Positions 46,288-59,359 of a DNA stretch of 64,000 bases are shown piece by piece. Source of the stretch: Saxidomus purpurata (taxonomy: Eukaryota > Mollusca > Bivalvia > Venerida > Veneridae); the NCBI GenBank assembly GCA_022818135.1, contig JAFMSR010000009.1, forward strand, positions 16,080,077 to 16,144,076, given 5' to 3'. The notes under the pieces are model-generated. The model had not been told where the DNA came from and ran no database searches. It was given only the letters and a program-made list of their open reading frames with translations. The position numbers and the translations under genes are program-made. The first letter of the stretch is position 1; every line of letters begins with the position of its first letter.

Positions 46288-48299
46288 TATTGTAAAAAAA
46301 AACCAGAATATTTAAATACCAGAACTGCTTTGTTTCTGAAAGGCAATCAAATGTTTCAAATTCTTATGATTATTCGATACTTCAGTGTCGGTAAGTAAAG
46401 TAGTGTTATCAAATATAAAGCGTTAGTACCTTGGTAACTTATAATTAAATCAAAGCGCTGTGAGCGCTGAAGGCCTGGGGGCTATAGGTTAACTCCCCGA
46501 AAAACAACTTTTCACCTACGTGTTCTGCGTTGAATCTTACCTAAAGCGCGGGTCGAAATGTGCAGAGGACGAAATTCAATATATGACACAGAATGAATGA
46601 TTCACAAATATATGGGTGACAGGGAAGTTTGTTTTATTATGAAATGTACGTTAAATGAAAAATAATCACATAGTCAACATTATAAAATGTTTAAGCCAGT
46701 ACAAATAATTCGATCTGCGCTTTGTACAACTTCAAGCGATATGATCTGATGATGTGGATCGAAAATTATTGTGTACCAATGACAAGACCTTGAAACAGAA
46801 ATAAACAAAGCAATACCAGAAATGGAATATTAATACAGTACTTACAATGTGTATAACAGAGAAAACCAAAAATGATTCTGGTTTACCTTGTAGTTGTAAT
46901 CAGTGAAACCGTTCACTGGGCCTCGACATGCAGCGTCCTCGATAAATGGCGGGTGAATTTGATCACGTTAGTTCCTTCTCGGGAATGTACGTAAATTATA
47001 TCTTTTTTTAGAGACATTTATTTTTAGGTAAATATATATGTTATCGTTCGTAAATAACAAAGTTGTCAATGAAATAACATCGGAAATTTGAAAATCAAAC
47101 TACAAACTCTTATATCGAGCTTCGTACGTTTTCGTAAATTTCCGTAAATATCCGTACTTTTCCGTGATATGCATATGATTATTTTCCGTAATCAGCTAAC
47201 AGCGCATTAATTTCTAAAACAGAAAAAAATGTGTAATGCAGCCCGTAAGCTATATACCTTCCTGCAGTCGTTTGAAGTTTTAAGTACTATTTTTATTTGT
47301 AACATGTTCTTATCATATGCGGCATTCAAACAGAAGATTGATCTGGTCTGTCTTGCACTACTTTCGCATAGAGCATGTTTACAGCTGTTATTCGCACATA
47401 GCACGGCTAAAATTCTTGCAGGGTTTGAAATGTGGTATACTAACTTAGGCCTTGGGGACTTTCAGTCCCCAGGCCAATAAATCCATGTATCGATCAAGGC
47501 ATTAAATGTGTTTACTGTGTTATTTTGTCTCTGTGATACTGATGTTTTCAAGTGTAAATATAATTGTAATTATATGTTTATATATGACACGAGCAAAGAA
47601 AAGTAAATATAAGCAAGAAATGCAGTGCATCGCGATAAAAAGCGATATATCACTGGTAATCAGATATGAATTATACAAATATTCTATAATGAAATTCTAA
47701 AGTTCTATTAACTATGATTTGTACTACATGTATATCTACAAACCATGAATATGCAATAAAATGACGGGCTTCAAAAAGTTGTACCTTGCAATTTAAATAA
47801 GTGTAGACTAACGTTTACAGTATCTATATCAGTAGTGGTTTTACAATCACAGTAGGCACAGGTCTAACCGTATAGCAGTAATAAAATGCTTCACTCACGG
47901 TTTTTTAATTTCTAAAATTCAAATTTATACATTGGAAAAAATAGCAAATGAATTCAATGACCAATTAAGTCATAAGATAGTTACATTCAGTGTTTGGCAA
48001 CGATAAGTACATCCACCGTGCAATATCACATTTATTAATAAATGAATCATTTTCAGGTGTATGGCGCTCTAAAATCCTGTATAAAACACTATTAAATTGT
48101 TTTCCATTGACGCAGATAGTTATTAATTCTATTGCCAAGCTTCGTAACCATTCCAAAAAAGCACCGTCAGTCATGTGTTGAATAAGTTTCTCGTAAACAA
48201 CATTTTATTACTGGTTTGGGCCATTTGAATAGATACTATTTCTTAGTGTTGTAGGACTTACCTAATTTACCTAATATATAATAGATGATATACATTGTT
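46288..48299. other. Intergenic between paralogue 2 and the satellite
   Basis: A strong small hairpin lies at 47448-47475 and CGTAAAT/CCGTA-rich sequence at about 46985-47190. No gene is supported; short frames on both strands overlap each other. Confidence 0.4.
47448..47475. repeat. GC-rich hairpin
   Basis: GGCCTTGGGGACT and AGTCCCCAGGCC pair over 12 bp with one bulged T and a three-base loop, followed at once by AATAAA. No gene adjoins it that would explain it. Confidence 0.6.
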
Positions 48300-51200
48300 A
48301 AGTTGACTAGCTTTATATCACAATTTATTGTAACATACTATTAAGCTGACTAGCTTTATATCACAATTTATTGGAACATACTATCTAAGTTGACTAGCTT
48401 TATATCACAATTTATTGGAACATACCATTAAGTTGACTAGCTTTATATCACAATTTATTGTAACATACTATCTAAGTTGACTAGCTTTATATCACAATTT
48501 ATTGGAACATACTATCTAAGTTGACTAGCTTTATATCACAATTTATTGTAACATACTATTAAGTTGACTAGCTTTATATCACAATTTATTGTAACATACT
48601 ATCTAAGTTGACTAGCTTTATATCACAATTTATTGGAACATACTATTAAGTTGACTAGCTTTATATCACAATTTATTGGAACATACTATCTAAGTTGACT
48701 AGCTTTATATCACAATTTATTGGAACATACTATTAAGTTGACTAGCTTTATATCACAAATTATTGTAACATACTATCTAAGTTGACTAGCTTTATATCAC
48801 AATTTATTGGAACATACTATTAAGTTGACTAGCTTTATATCACAATTTATTGTAACATACTATCTAAGTTGACTAGCTTTATATCAGAATTTATTGGAAC
48901 ATACTATCTAAGTTGACTAGCTTTATATCACAATTTATTGTAACATACTATTAAGTTGACTAGCTTTATATCACAATTAATTGTAACATACTATTAAGTT
49001 GACTAGCTTTATATCACAAATTATTGTAACATACTATCTAAGTTGACTAGCTTTATATCACAATTTATTGGAACATACTATTAAGTTGACTAGCTTTATA
49101 TCACAATTTATTGTAACATACTATTAAGTTGACTAGCTTTATATCACAATTTATTGGAACATACTATTAAGTTGACTAGCTTTATATCACAATTTATTGT
49201 AACATACTATCTAAGTTGACTAGCTTTATATCACAATTTATTGGAACATACTATCTAAGTTGACTAGCTTTATATCACAATTTATTGTAACATACTATTA
49301 AGTTGACTAGCTTTATATCACAATTTATTGGAACATACTATTAAGTTGACTAGCTTTATATCACAATTTATTGGAACATACTATTAAGTTGACTAGCTTT
49401 ATATCACAATTTATTGGAACATACTATTAAGTTGACTAGCTTTATATCACAATTTATTGTAACATACTATCTAAGTTGACTAGCTTTATATCACAATTTA
49501 TTGTAACATACTATCTAAGTTGACTAGCTTTATATCACAATTTATTGGAACATACTATTAAGTTGACTAGCTTTATATCACAATTTATTGTATCATACTA
49601 TCTAAGTTGACTAGCTTTATATCACAATTTATTGTAACATACTATCTAAGTTGACTAGCTTTATATCACAATTTATTGGAACATACTATCTAAGTTGACT
49701 AGCTTTATATCACAATTTATTGGAACATACTATCTAAGTTGACTAGCTTTATATCACAATTTATTGGAACATACTATTAAGTTGACTAGCTTTATATCAC
49801 AATTTATTGTAACATACTATGTAAGTTGACTAGCTTTATATCACAATTCATTGGAACATACTATTAAGTTGACTAGCTTTATATCACAATTTATTGTAAC
49901 ATACTATCTAAGTTGACTAGCTTTATATCACAATTTATTGTAACATACTATTAAGTTGACTAGCTTTATATCACAAATTATTGTAACATACTATCTAAGT
50001 TGACTAGCTTTATATCACAATTTATTGGAACATACTATCTAAGTTGACTAGCTTTATATCACAATTTATTGGAACACACTATTAAGTTGACTAGCTTTAT
50101 ATCACAATTTATTGGAACATACTATTAAGTTGACTAGCTTTATATCACAATTTATTGTAACATACTATCTAAGTTGACTAGCTTTGTATCACAATTTATT
50201 GGAACATACTATCTAAGTTGACTAGCTTTATATCACAATTTATTGGAACATACTATTAAGTTGACTAGCTTTATATCACAATTTATTGGAACATACTATC
50301 TAAGTTGACTAGCTTTATATCACAATTTATTGGAACATACTATTAAGTTGACTAGCTTTATATCACAATTTATTGGAACATACTATCTAAGTTGACTAGC
50401 TTTATATCACAATTTATTGGAACATACTATTAAGTTGACTAGCTTTATATCACAATTTATTGGAACATACTATTAAGTTGACTAGCTTTATATCACAATT
50501 TATTGTAACATACTATTAAGTTGACTAGCTTTATATCACAATTTATTGGAACATACTATCTAAGTTGACTAGCTTTATATCACAATTTATTGGAACATAC
50601 TATTAAGTTGACTAGCTTTATATCACAATTTATTGTAACATACTATTAAGTTGACTAGCTTTATATCACAATTTATTGTAACATACTATTAAGTTGACTA
50701 GCTTTATATCACAATTTATTGTAACATACTATCTAATTGACTAGCTTTATATCACAATTTATTGGAACATACTATTAAGTTGACTAGCTTTATATCACAA
50801 TTTATTGGAACATACTATTAAGTTGACTAGCTTTATATCACAATTTCTTGTAACATATTATTAAGTTGACTAGCTTTATATCACAATTTATTGGAACATA
50901 CTATTAAGTTGACTAGCTTTATATCACAATTTATTGGAACATACTATTAAGTTGACTAGCTTTATATCACAATTTATTGTAACATACTATTAAGTTGACT
51001 AGCTTTATATCACAATTTATTGTAACATACTATCTAAGTTGACTAGCTTTATATCACAATTTATTGGAACATAGTATCTAAGTTGACTAGCTTTATATCA
51101 CAATTTATTGGAACATACTATTAAGTTGACTAGCTTTATATCAAAATTTATTGGAACATACTATCTAAGTTGACTAGCTTTATATCACAATTTATTGTAA

Positions 51201-51757
51201 CATACTATCTAAGTTGACTAGCTTTATATCACAATTTATTGGAACATACTATTAAGTTGACTAGCTTTATATCACAATTTATTGGAACATACTATTAAGT
51301 TGACTAGCTTTATATCACAATTTATTGTAACATACTATCTAAGTTGACTAGCTTTATATCACAATTTATTGGAACATAGTATCTAAGTTGACTAGCTTTA
51401 TATCACAATTTATTGGAACATACTATTAAGTTGACTAGCTTTATATCAAAATTTATTGGAACATACTATCTAAGTTGACTAGCTTTATATCACAATTTAT
51501 TGTAACATACTATCTAAGTTGACTAGCTTTATATCACAATTTATTGGAACATACTATTAAGTTGACTAGCTTTATATCACAATTTATTGGAACATTATAT
51601 CTAAGTTGACTAGCTTTATATCACAATTTATTGTAACATACTATCTAAGTTGACTAGCTTTATATCACAATTTATTGGAACATACTATCTAAGTTGACTA
51701 GCTTTATATCACAATTTCTTGTAACATACTATTTAAATTGACTAGCTTCATATTACA
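48300..51757. repeat. Satellite array of 43/44-bp units, about 79 units
   Basis: Each unit is TTGACTAGCTTTATATCACA plus ATTTATTG, then G or T, then AACATACTAT, then TAAG (43 bp) or CTAAG (44 bp). Nearly all variation is in these two binary positions. Rare variants (ATAGTATC at 51071 and 51376; ATCAAAATT at 51141 and 51446) repeat with a 305-bp offset, showing a seven-unit block duplication. The last unit, before about 51757, is more diverged. The unit count is estimated from length. The array separates paralogues 2 and 3. Confidence 0.97.
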
Positions 51758-52645
51758 AATTATTTCACAACTTTAATTTTCCCCACAAAAAATGAGAAGT
51801 GTCTCGTCACAGCTTTAAAATACGTTGAGAGACACTCCATTTGACACATATGTATTTTGTTCTGTCTAAATTAAAAACAACGGACAGTACTGAATGTAAA
51901 GAAATTCATCCCCTAAAACAGTATTATAAAATAGATAAATAATGGTCTTTAACTCGGTAAAACAAATTCTTTATATGCAATAAGAATATCTCAGCCAACA
52001 AGCGTAATGTATACATCTGAACATAAACTGTTACGCATCGATAGGATATTTCTTGAAATAAAGTTATAGGCGGACGGAAGGAGAAAGCTACAGATGAAAT
52101 CATGCATGAGAAATTAAAGCAATCAAAGTGCTGACATCACGTGTCTCACAGATGATTTCTGAGTATTTAAGTACGGTCCAAATCGCTTTCTTGTCTAGAA
52201 ACACGATTCTCTGTTCATCCGTTTTAGTTACAAGGCTCAAAGAAGACAGAAGACTCCTAATAAAAACATCCACCTGAAACTCCTCAATTTTAATGCACTA
52301 CCCTAGGTTGTTAAGCACAGGAACATAATTCTTTTGAGGTTTTCCGGGCGTAGGTTCTAATCAAGCGGGAACCACAATATTGATTTTTACGTTTTCTTCT
52401 TTGTTTTCATTATTTTGTATTTTTCTACATAGGCCTACATGAATGTTTATATCATTTTAAGACTAAAAAGAAATTAAATATTTGTTACACAAAAGTATAT
52501 TAAGCTTATTACCCATCCATGAAACATAAATGGAATCTTTCAATATTAAAAAAAGGGAAGGGTAATACAATTGTTACTTCTTTTTTGACGTGATATATGG
52601 GGATATATTACCCGCCTCTACAAAATATTACCAGAATTATTAGAA
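51758..52645. other. Intergenic, nothing recognised
   Basis: AT-rich sequence between the satellite and the upstream block of paralogue 3. No exon, RNA gene or repeat was recognised. Confidence 0.4.
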
Positions 52646-52649
52646 TTTC

Positions 52650-52895
52650 CCTGTCTTAGTTTCTAACAAGTCAAAATAATTCGCGGGCAAACATAGCTAA
52701 TCATAATTCAACCGCGCGAAAATCTCCACGCAATATCCAATGTTTATATTTTGATGTTCATACATTTCTATAAACATTATTTTGCTATGTTTATATTCGT
52801 GTTTATTAATTTGCTACAAATGTGTTATCAACAATCTGCAGATATTAGAAAACAAGAACCACATGTTCGTCCAAACTGAAAAAAACTTTTCGATG
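52650..52895 (+). promoter_or_regulatory. Upstream region of paralogue 3, related to paralogue 2
   Basis: AGTTTCTAACAAGTC, CACGCAATATCCAATGT and TTTCTATAAACATTAT align with 35343-35466. The canonical TATAAAAG before the gene 2 start is not present here, so the core promoter may be changed or weak. Confidence 0.45.
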
Positions 52896-52956
52896 ATTCA
52901 TGCTAAGGCATTTAATAAACACTTTTGTAGGACGGACTTTCAATAATCTGCGAGTC

Positions 52957-55900
52957 ATGCTCCATAACGCATTAACGCGTAAGATATTTCTGTGTTTTTA
53001 TTTATATTTTGTAACTATAATTTGTACTCAGGAGCCAAAATGTCCAAGAAGTTACATCGAAGAAAGAGTGTTCGAGAAAATGATCGAAATGGATTTTAAA
53101 CTTCAGAAAACGTTCGAAAAACTTGAACAAATGGAATCAAAGGAAAGAGATAACGATAGAGCATCAGAGAGGAGAAAGGATTCACAGGGACATGTGGACC
53201 ATAAAAGGTAAAGGTAAAGTGTTTCTTTATCATAGTGCCACCCCTATTTAAAGGGCCAGCCATTTCTGACTTATGAGACACCTTCTTTTTGAGCACATTT
53301 ACTTCCCGAATCCTATCCTTTTAATGCCAAGCACCAGGCAATACGGTAACCATTATTTAACTAGCTGGCGGCTCACCAACCGACCATATCAGAACGAAAC
53401 CCTACTGGGATTCGAACCTTCGACCTTCCGCTCCGAAGGCCTAAACCACTAGACCAAGGCAAACGGTATGACTATAAGCCATGGTAAGTATTGGAAAATC
53501 TGTGGAAAAAGGTCATTTGTAGTAGGAAGTTGAAGAAGTCTTTGTTGAACTACAATGTATGACCTGTGTTGACATATGACCTTTGTTGACATATGACCTT
53601 TTACACATGTGTTTCTACTATACTTGTACTTAAAAAGTGCATTGTTTTCTCCCCGCTGGCCTTTAATCGCAGGGGCGGGGATTTTCTATTCGGAGGTTGT
53701 CTTTAACACATGTTTGACTGCACGAAAGTACATTACTTTCATATTACTTGTATGCTCTTATATAAAAAATAATATTTAAGACTTTTACAACTCAAAAAAG
53801 AAAAAAGAAAAAAGAAGTGTTTCTGTCAAAAGTGAATGATTCGAGCGTAGGTGGTGTTTCTAGATGAATATAATTTCATTTTAATTTTGTTTCGCTATCA
53901 AGGCTACAGAACTTAGATAAACGTTGTTTGCATTTTCAGTCCTTTTGTCGAAGAATTTATTCCTTTTCTTAAATCACAGAAGCTTCCTTTATACAATTAA
54001 TTTTCTGTTAGTAATTAAAACGAATAAGCGTGGTTAGTTAAGTTAAAGTTTAATCCAGGTGTATGATATTTGTATTACAGCTGCAGTCATTTAGTACAAT
54101 GAACTGTTCTCCTAATTTTATAACTAAAATGTCATTTGAGATAGAAAAACACGTGTTTACCTGCACTATCCGGTTGTGTTTATTCTTGCGTAAATATTCG
54201 ACTCGTATCTCAGTATACATTATATCAATTTTATCGTTTTAATGAAGTACCGGGTATAATATATACCAATTATTCAGTCAAATATCCCGTAAAATTGATA
54301 TCAGGAGACAGGTTTAGAATTATTCTTTCATTTGATATTTGAATATTAAAATACATTCAACCATTCTAGAGACATTCAGAATATACCGCCTTGACGTATG
54401 GCCATTTTTACCGAGTATATAAAAAATACCTGGCAATTTACAATGGACATGTAACATATAAGCAATAAAACGAAAGGTCTCTATGGTGACATGCAAAATA
54501 CAATAAGAAATGTACATGATGTTTGAAAATAGTTCTTAAATTCCATAGCAACTATGACCAGTGCAATAATATCAAATTGAATGTGAAATTACACTCTAAA
54601 TGGTACATACAATTTTACATATGAATACAAGGATTGACAAACATTTGTGTGGATGTGCCTATCATTTGCATTCAAAAATATTTAAACTAATTAATCAACA
54701 TGATAAGAACCTAATAGGCAGCCATTGGCTTGGGTGTGGCTGAACTTTATATGCAAGACTTAGCCATAAGCTCAGTACTATAGAGGAAACATAAATTGAA
54801 CACAGAGAAATATCTATTACATGCACGATGAAGGAACCTTAAACTTGAGAACCCGTATATAATAACAGTTTGGACAGAGAAAACACAGCTAATTTTATCT
54901 GTGGTGTAATTCAAAACTGACATCAGAAACACCGTGAAGTCATAAAAACATTGATGCAGTAAACTATTTATGAGTTATACGATACTTTCTGGTGATATTT
55001 TTATTTTTTGATTGTAGCTTGGTGTCTGTTCTACCGCCATCACTGACGGTTACTGATTTAGAACCAGATGGCTGGCAGATGGTTTTTCGTGCAGTTGCTG
55101 GCAACGGACAAAATGTTTACAATGCATGGACGACAGGTATAAACAATATTGATCACATAATGATTATTATGAGACTAGTTTAGCGAGCCGACAGTTAACA
55201 TATCCTTTGAAAATAATAGCATGTAACTATTATTGTACTAATATTAGTTTATTATTAAAAAGATTTGACAACAAACAAAGGAAGAGATCGGGCGAGGTGT
55301 CTGGTTTGATGGAAGAATGCTAGACTTAGCTAAATTGCACCACTTTCCTCTTCAAACGAAACTGCTCAGTATTACAATAGTGCTTCAAAATGTAAGCAAA
55401 GAAACAGTCATGACAAGAGAAAATTAAAGGAAAAGTAGTGAAACACACTTTTTTAAAAATCCATGAAATAAGATAGATGGATTGTTGGGTGAGTGACTGG
55501 TTGAATGGATAGTGATAGATAACCAGTCAACCAACCAGGCAAATAGCCAGTAATACAGGAGGTAGGCGGAAGCAGACAGACGGACATTGTTTTAAACATA
55601 ATTATGATGTACCACTTTTACCTTAATGTTGCAGTAAAGCAAAACATGGATTAAGATACTCCGGATACGGAAACATTAAGATGGTCCCGAGGCGTTCATT
55701 GTATACTGAGTTTATTGTATAAAGATAAAACGTTCATAGTCAATCGTGATGTTGATCATCTCATTTCAAGTGTTCAAATTTGTATATATCTGTATGAAAT
55801 AGGAAAGATATATGGGTTGGTAATATTAAACTGTTATGTTTGCTCTCTTTCCTTATAATTTTAGAGTAGTATTACTGGAATAGAGTGATGCTTAGATGAT

Positions 55901-56661
55901 TAAGAGAGAGAGAGAGACAGACAGAGACAGAGACAGAGACAGACGGAGACAATCGGAGAGAGGGAGAAAGAGAGGGAGGAAGAGAGGGAGAGAGAGAGCG
56001 GGAAGGTGTCAAAGGCATATATACAGCTGACTCTTAACACTATTAAGTACAATAACAAAGTTAAACAGTCCATCGACATGCATCACAACTAAAACTTGTT
56101 TGTTTTTTTCCAACTTTTATGATGTGATTTGAAATAAGATACTTTATATTAACCTTAGGTGTGGGTACATGTGCTGAAAAACCGGTGGCAATGACAAGGT
56201 CATACACTTGTCACTTTAGGAACAGCCTTATCTCCAACTGGGCCAATCTTGGTATCAATTACGTCAAATATGCATTCTACGACAGCGTCAGAGAAGTCGC
56301 CTATGTCATCTTCAACGGCACCGGCAGCGAGATGAACAATTGGTTCGACAAAACAAGAGTCATTTCATCCAGCTGGGCCGACCTTACCTCTTCAAGTATC
56401 TACAATTATTTCTCTATCATAGGACATGTTGATTCATTACGAATTGATCGTCGGTTCTACATTAACAAATTATATAATTCTTGCCCTGGTGATCTGGGCC
56501 ATATGGCTGTTATCAATTCTGGCGTTTCGAGGCCCGCGTGTAATTGGGACAATCATGCCTCATACCCCCAGTTTCTCTACTCGAGAATCAACTCCGTCGA
56601 CTTTTGGGAGAGAAGGATGTTTGGAATGGCGGATTTTATGGCCATTTTTATCAAAACGTAA
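52957..56661 (+). CDS. Paralogue 3: secreted coiled-coil protein, unknown head
   Basis: Exons 52957-53207 (or from an in-frame ATG at 52900), 55018-55136 and 56159-56661 join in phases 2 and 1 to 290 residues (309 with the earlier ATG). The signal peptide is MLHNALTRKIFLCFYLYFVT before CTQEPKCP. The coiled-coil stalk starts YIEERVFEKMIEMDFKLQKT, identical to gene 2. Exon 2 has PDGWQMVFRAVAGNGQNVYN. Exon 3 has YVKYAFYDSVREVAYVIFNG, NNWFDKTRVISSSWADL, DRRFYINKLYNSCPGDLGHM and ends FGMADFMAIFIKT. The head keeps four cysteines (GTC, YTC, NSC, PAC), probably two disulfides. The exon 1 donor AAAAG/GTAAAG comes from the tail of an inserted SINE; the ancestral donor (CCATG/GTAAGTA, near 53494) lies beyond it. 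Function unknown. Confidence 0.82.
53206..53473 (-). mobile_element. Full-length SINE inserted at an exon end
   Basis: On the minus strand the tRNA-like head TGCCTTGGTCTAGTGGTTTA (A-box) and GGTCGAAGGTTCGAATCCCA (B-box) are followed by a body and a CTTTACCTTTACCTTTTAT tail. GACCATAA before and GACTATAA after the element are a likely 8-bp target duplication with one change. Comparison with paralogues 1 and 2 shows it landed inside the end of exon 1 of paralogue 3. Confidence 0.85.
55903..56001. repeat. (GA)n-rich microsatellite
   Basis: Impure GAGA/GACAGA/GGGA run of about 100 bp in the second intron of paralogue 3. Confidence 0.9.
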
Positions 56662-57121
56662 ATCTTAATCATCATTATTTGGCGTACTGATGACTTTTTT
56701 GAATTTCGTGCCTTTCAATTTGGACAATTAGTACATATAGTTATACTATGTGCCCACTGAAAACATAGTAAATGAAAAGCGATCATTGTACATAATAATC
56801 AATCAGTAGAGTACATGTTCATCATGATCTACATTTAAATAATGGCAGAAGTTTTATATGTACCAACGCCCAGGGACAATAATTGTTTAGAACATCCCCT
56901 ATCATATTCTACTCAAGAGTAACTTGATAAACTACAAGCGTTCTGCACAATCGTGCTAACATAAATTAGTATAAACTAGTCATATGTAGGGTCAAATATG
57001 TGAAAAATAACCCAATTCAAGTGCGATCAGCAGTGAATTCAAATTATTTTTAAAATATGCACAAAACATGAAAGTTCTTTGGTGGCACATTGTAATTAAT
57101 CTTGCGTGCGTCTTCTTAAAA
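56662..57121. other. 3' flank of paralogue 3
   Basis: No AATAAA is obvious close to the stop codon. No further exon or repeat recognised. Confidence 0.4.
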
Positions 57122-57412
57122 GGTGCGACAGCGACATGGACAGCTGGTTTGAGAAGGCTCGTGTTACCTACTCCACATGGTCGGATCTGACAGCGTTTCA
57201 CGGATCTAACTTAATAGTTTTAATCAAGGTCGGCATACCGTAGACTTCAAATGAACAGGCATTACAGCGGCTGTGACAATGACAGAGGGCATATAGTCGG
57301 CATTGACACAAAGTGTACCAGAAGGGGTTGTCTTTATATTCAAAATCCAGTTTACAGGCAGTTTCCTTATTCGAAGTTCAACGCCGCAGATTTCTAAAAC
57401 AGTAGGCAATTT
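57122..57412 (+). pseudogene. Orphan pseudo-exon of the paralogue family
   Basis: Reads DMDSWFEKARVTYSTWSDLT at 57132, then, after a disrupted stretch, HYSGCDNDRGHIVGIDTK (about 57258-57315) and VYRQFPYSKFNAAD (about 57350-57393), ending at an early stop. It matches the last exon of paralogue 2 (DWFDKARVTYSTWSDLT; YPQFLYSKINAAD) better than the adjacent paralogue 3. The start of the exon, part of the middle and the FMAIFIKT end are missing. No first or second exon was seen nearby. Confidence 0.88.
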
Positions 57413-58152
57413 CGTTTCTAGACTGTTGCTGTTTGTGTGGTAGCAAAATGATGATATTGTAAAATACTCTACTTTGTTAATAAAAAATATATTCATTCTT
57501 AAACCAGGGGAAGTCACTGTACGAGGTAGAAAACTTTCGGTTCATAGAATATGACTACATAGCATACCAATCTATGCCTCCATTTTGTACATTGCACACC
57601 GTCTTGCACACAGCAGATTTCTAAATGCATTATGATATAAAAACAAACGATATTCGGATGCTTTGTTTGATTAAGTGACGTCACAATGATTATAACGTTA
57701 CGTCACAAGTAATTCACGAAAGTCATATTACATGGGGGGATGTACTACGAATTTTTCCAACACTTGTGCAAACTGCGGATACCCCGATCTGATAGGCAAG
57801 AACACTTTATCCCCTTTAAGCACTCACATTCATATGCTATACATTTGTAACTCGGCAATGCATGGGCTGATTTCGATATGACTAGTGTTAAATTGCATTT
57901 GACACTATGGCCATTGATTAGAGTTTCGTACCGCAGTCTAACATACGCTAGATAATGCATTACACCTAAGCACTGATATGTTCTAATAGCAATATTATTA
58001 TAATAATGTTAAACGGATTTGACTATGTTACCATAAAAACAAAGCACTGCTCAAATTTATGAATTCCTTGTTGCCACATAGAGGATTTGACTGGTAGCTG
58101 ACCATTGTCAGAAGTACATCTAGTTGGACCGTAATGCCACTCTCTCTCTCTC

Positions 58153-58202
<50 letters not shown>

Positions 58203-59359
58203 AGCAGACAGCTGGTTAGTTAGAATTTGGTCGGTTTGTCAGTTTCACCATTGTTTACAAAACCACTTTTTTGGACTGAAGGGGCGATGTCGTTATGCTT
58301 AACTTCAAAACTGAGGGTACAGTCTCGCCTTTCATCACATGTCAAGGAAGTTCATTTCTTTTAAAACGATAGGCATTTATTTTACAAGACAACCTTTTCG
58401 TTGTTTTCTTATAAACTGTAAGTGGTTATTCTTATGAAGTCCTCTTTAGTTTGTTTATTCTTTGTTTTCGTAATTGCTTACGCCATATATGGAAGGATTT
58501 AACCCAATACATGTACATGTATCAGATAGCCACAATTGTGCGTTGTATATATATATTCAGGTTAATAAGTTTTGTGCCAAACATAAGATTTATTTTTTCA
58601 CAGTGTTAGTGTAGTAATTCTTTAAATATCACATGAAATTTGAGCAATTAAATTCTAACAAAGTATGACAAACACAATCTCTACCTAGTCTGAAGGTAAG
58701 ATCTGGTGAAAGATGTATAAAGAATATTTTTTCATAGTCCTTAAAACATATAATTTCAAGTATATAAATACAAAGAGACAAACAGCACGGATATAGATAT
58801 TTCATCCATTTTTTTTTCAAATTAACATTGCAATTTCTTGTTATAATATTTGTTTCTATGGAAACTCAAGTATGCCCCAACACACATTATTTGTGCTATA
58901 AGCGTAGAAAAGAAACTCCGTAGGCAACTTCCGTCTTCTGATAACAAGCTGAAACAGTATACAAAAATATCTCGCTACGGTGTGTTTTTAAATTAGATAT
59001 TATTTTCAATTTATTTAATTTTCTAAATATATTTCTTTCGGTATGTTTATGGTGTAAAAAAAGTAAATTTGATATCCTAAATTCACTGTCCCGTACTTTC
59101 CCACATGTTGCATTTCAATTTGTTCCGTTGTTTGTGTTCTATATTTTAATTTGCGTTCCGTATTGTCAGTGTTCCATTTCGTTCCGTTCCGTATATTTAT
59201 AATGAGCGGATGAAACACCAGTTACACAACTAACGTTTGATTTGATCTTTCCATGAAAGTATCCTTAATCTGATTGCAATACTGAACAATTTGAAAACAT
59301 ATAAATGTGTAAATGAACACGAAATAAAATCTGCAATGAAAAAGTCTTGAAACTGAATA
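57413..59359. other. Intergenic, mostly featureless
   Basis: Contains AATAAA at about 57480 and the (TC)n run at 58139-58202. No gene supported. Confidence 0.4.
58139..58202. repeat. (TC)n microsatellite
   Basis: About 64 bp of TC dinucleotides with two interruptions. Confidence 0.97.

Noticed and set aside
48300..51757. CRISPR array
   Set aside because: Units are contiguous with no unique spacers and the DNA is from an animal; this is satellite DNA.
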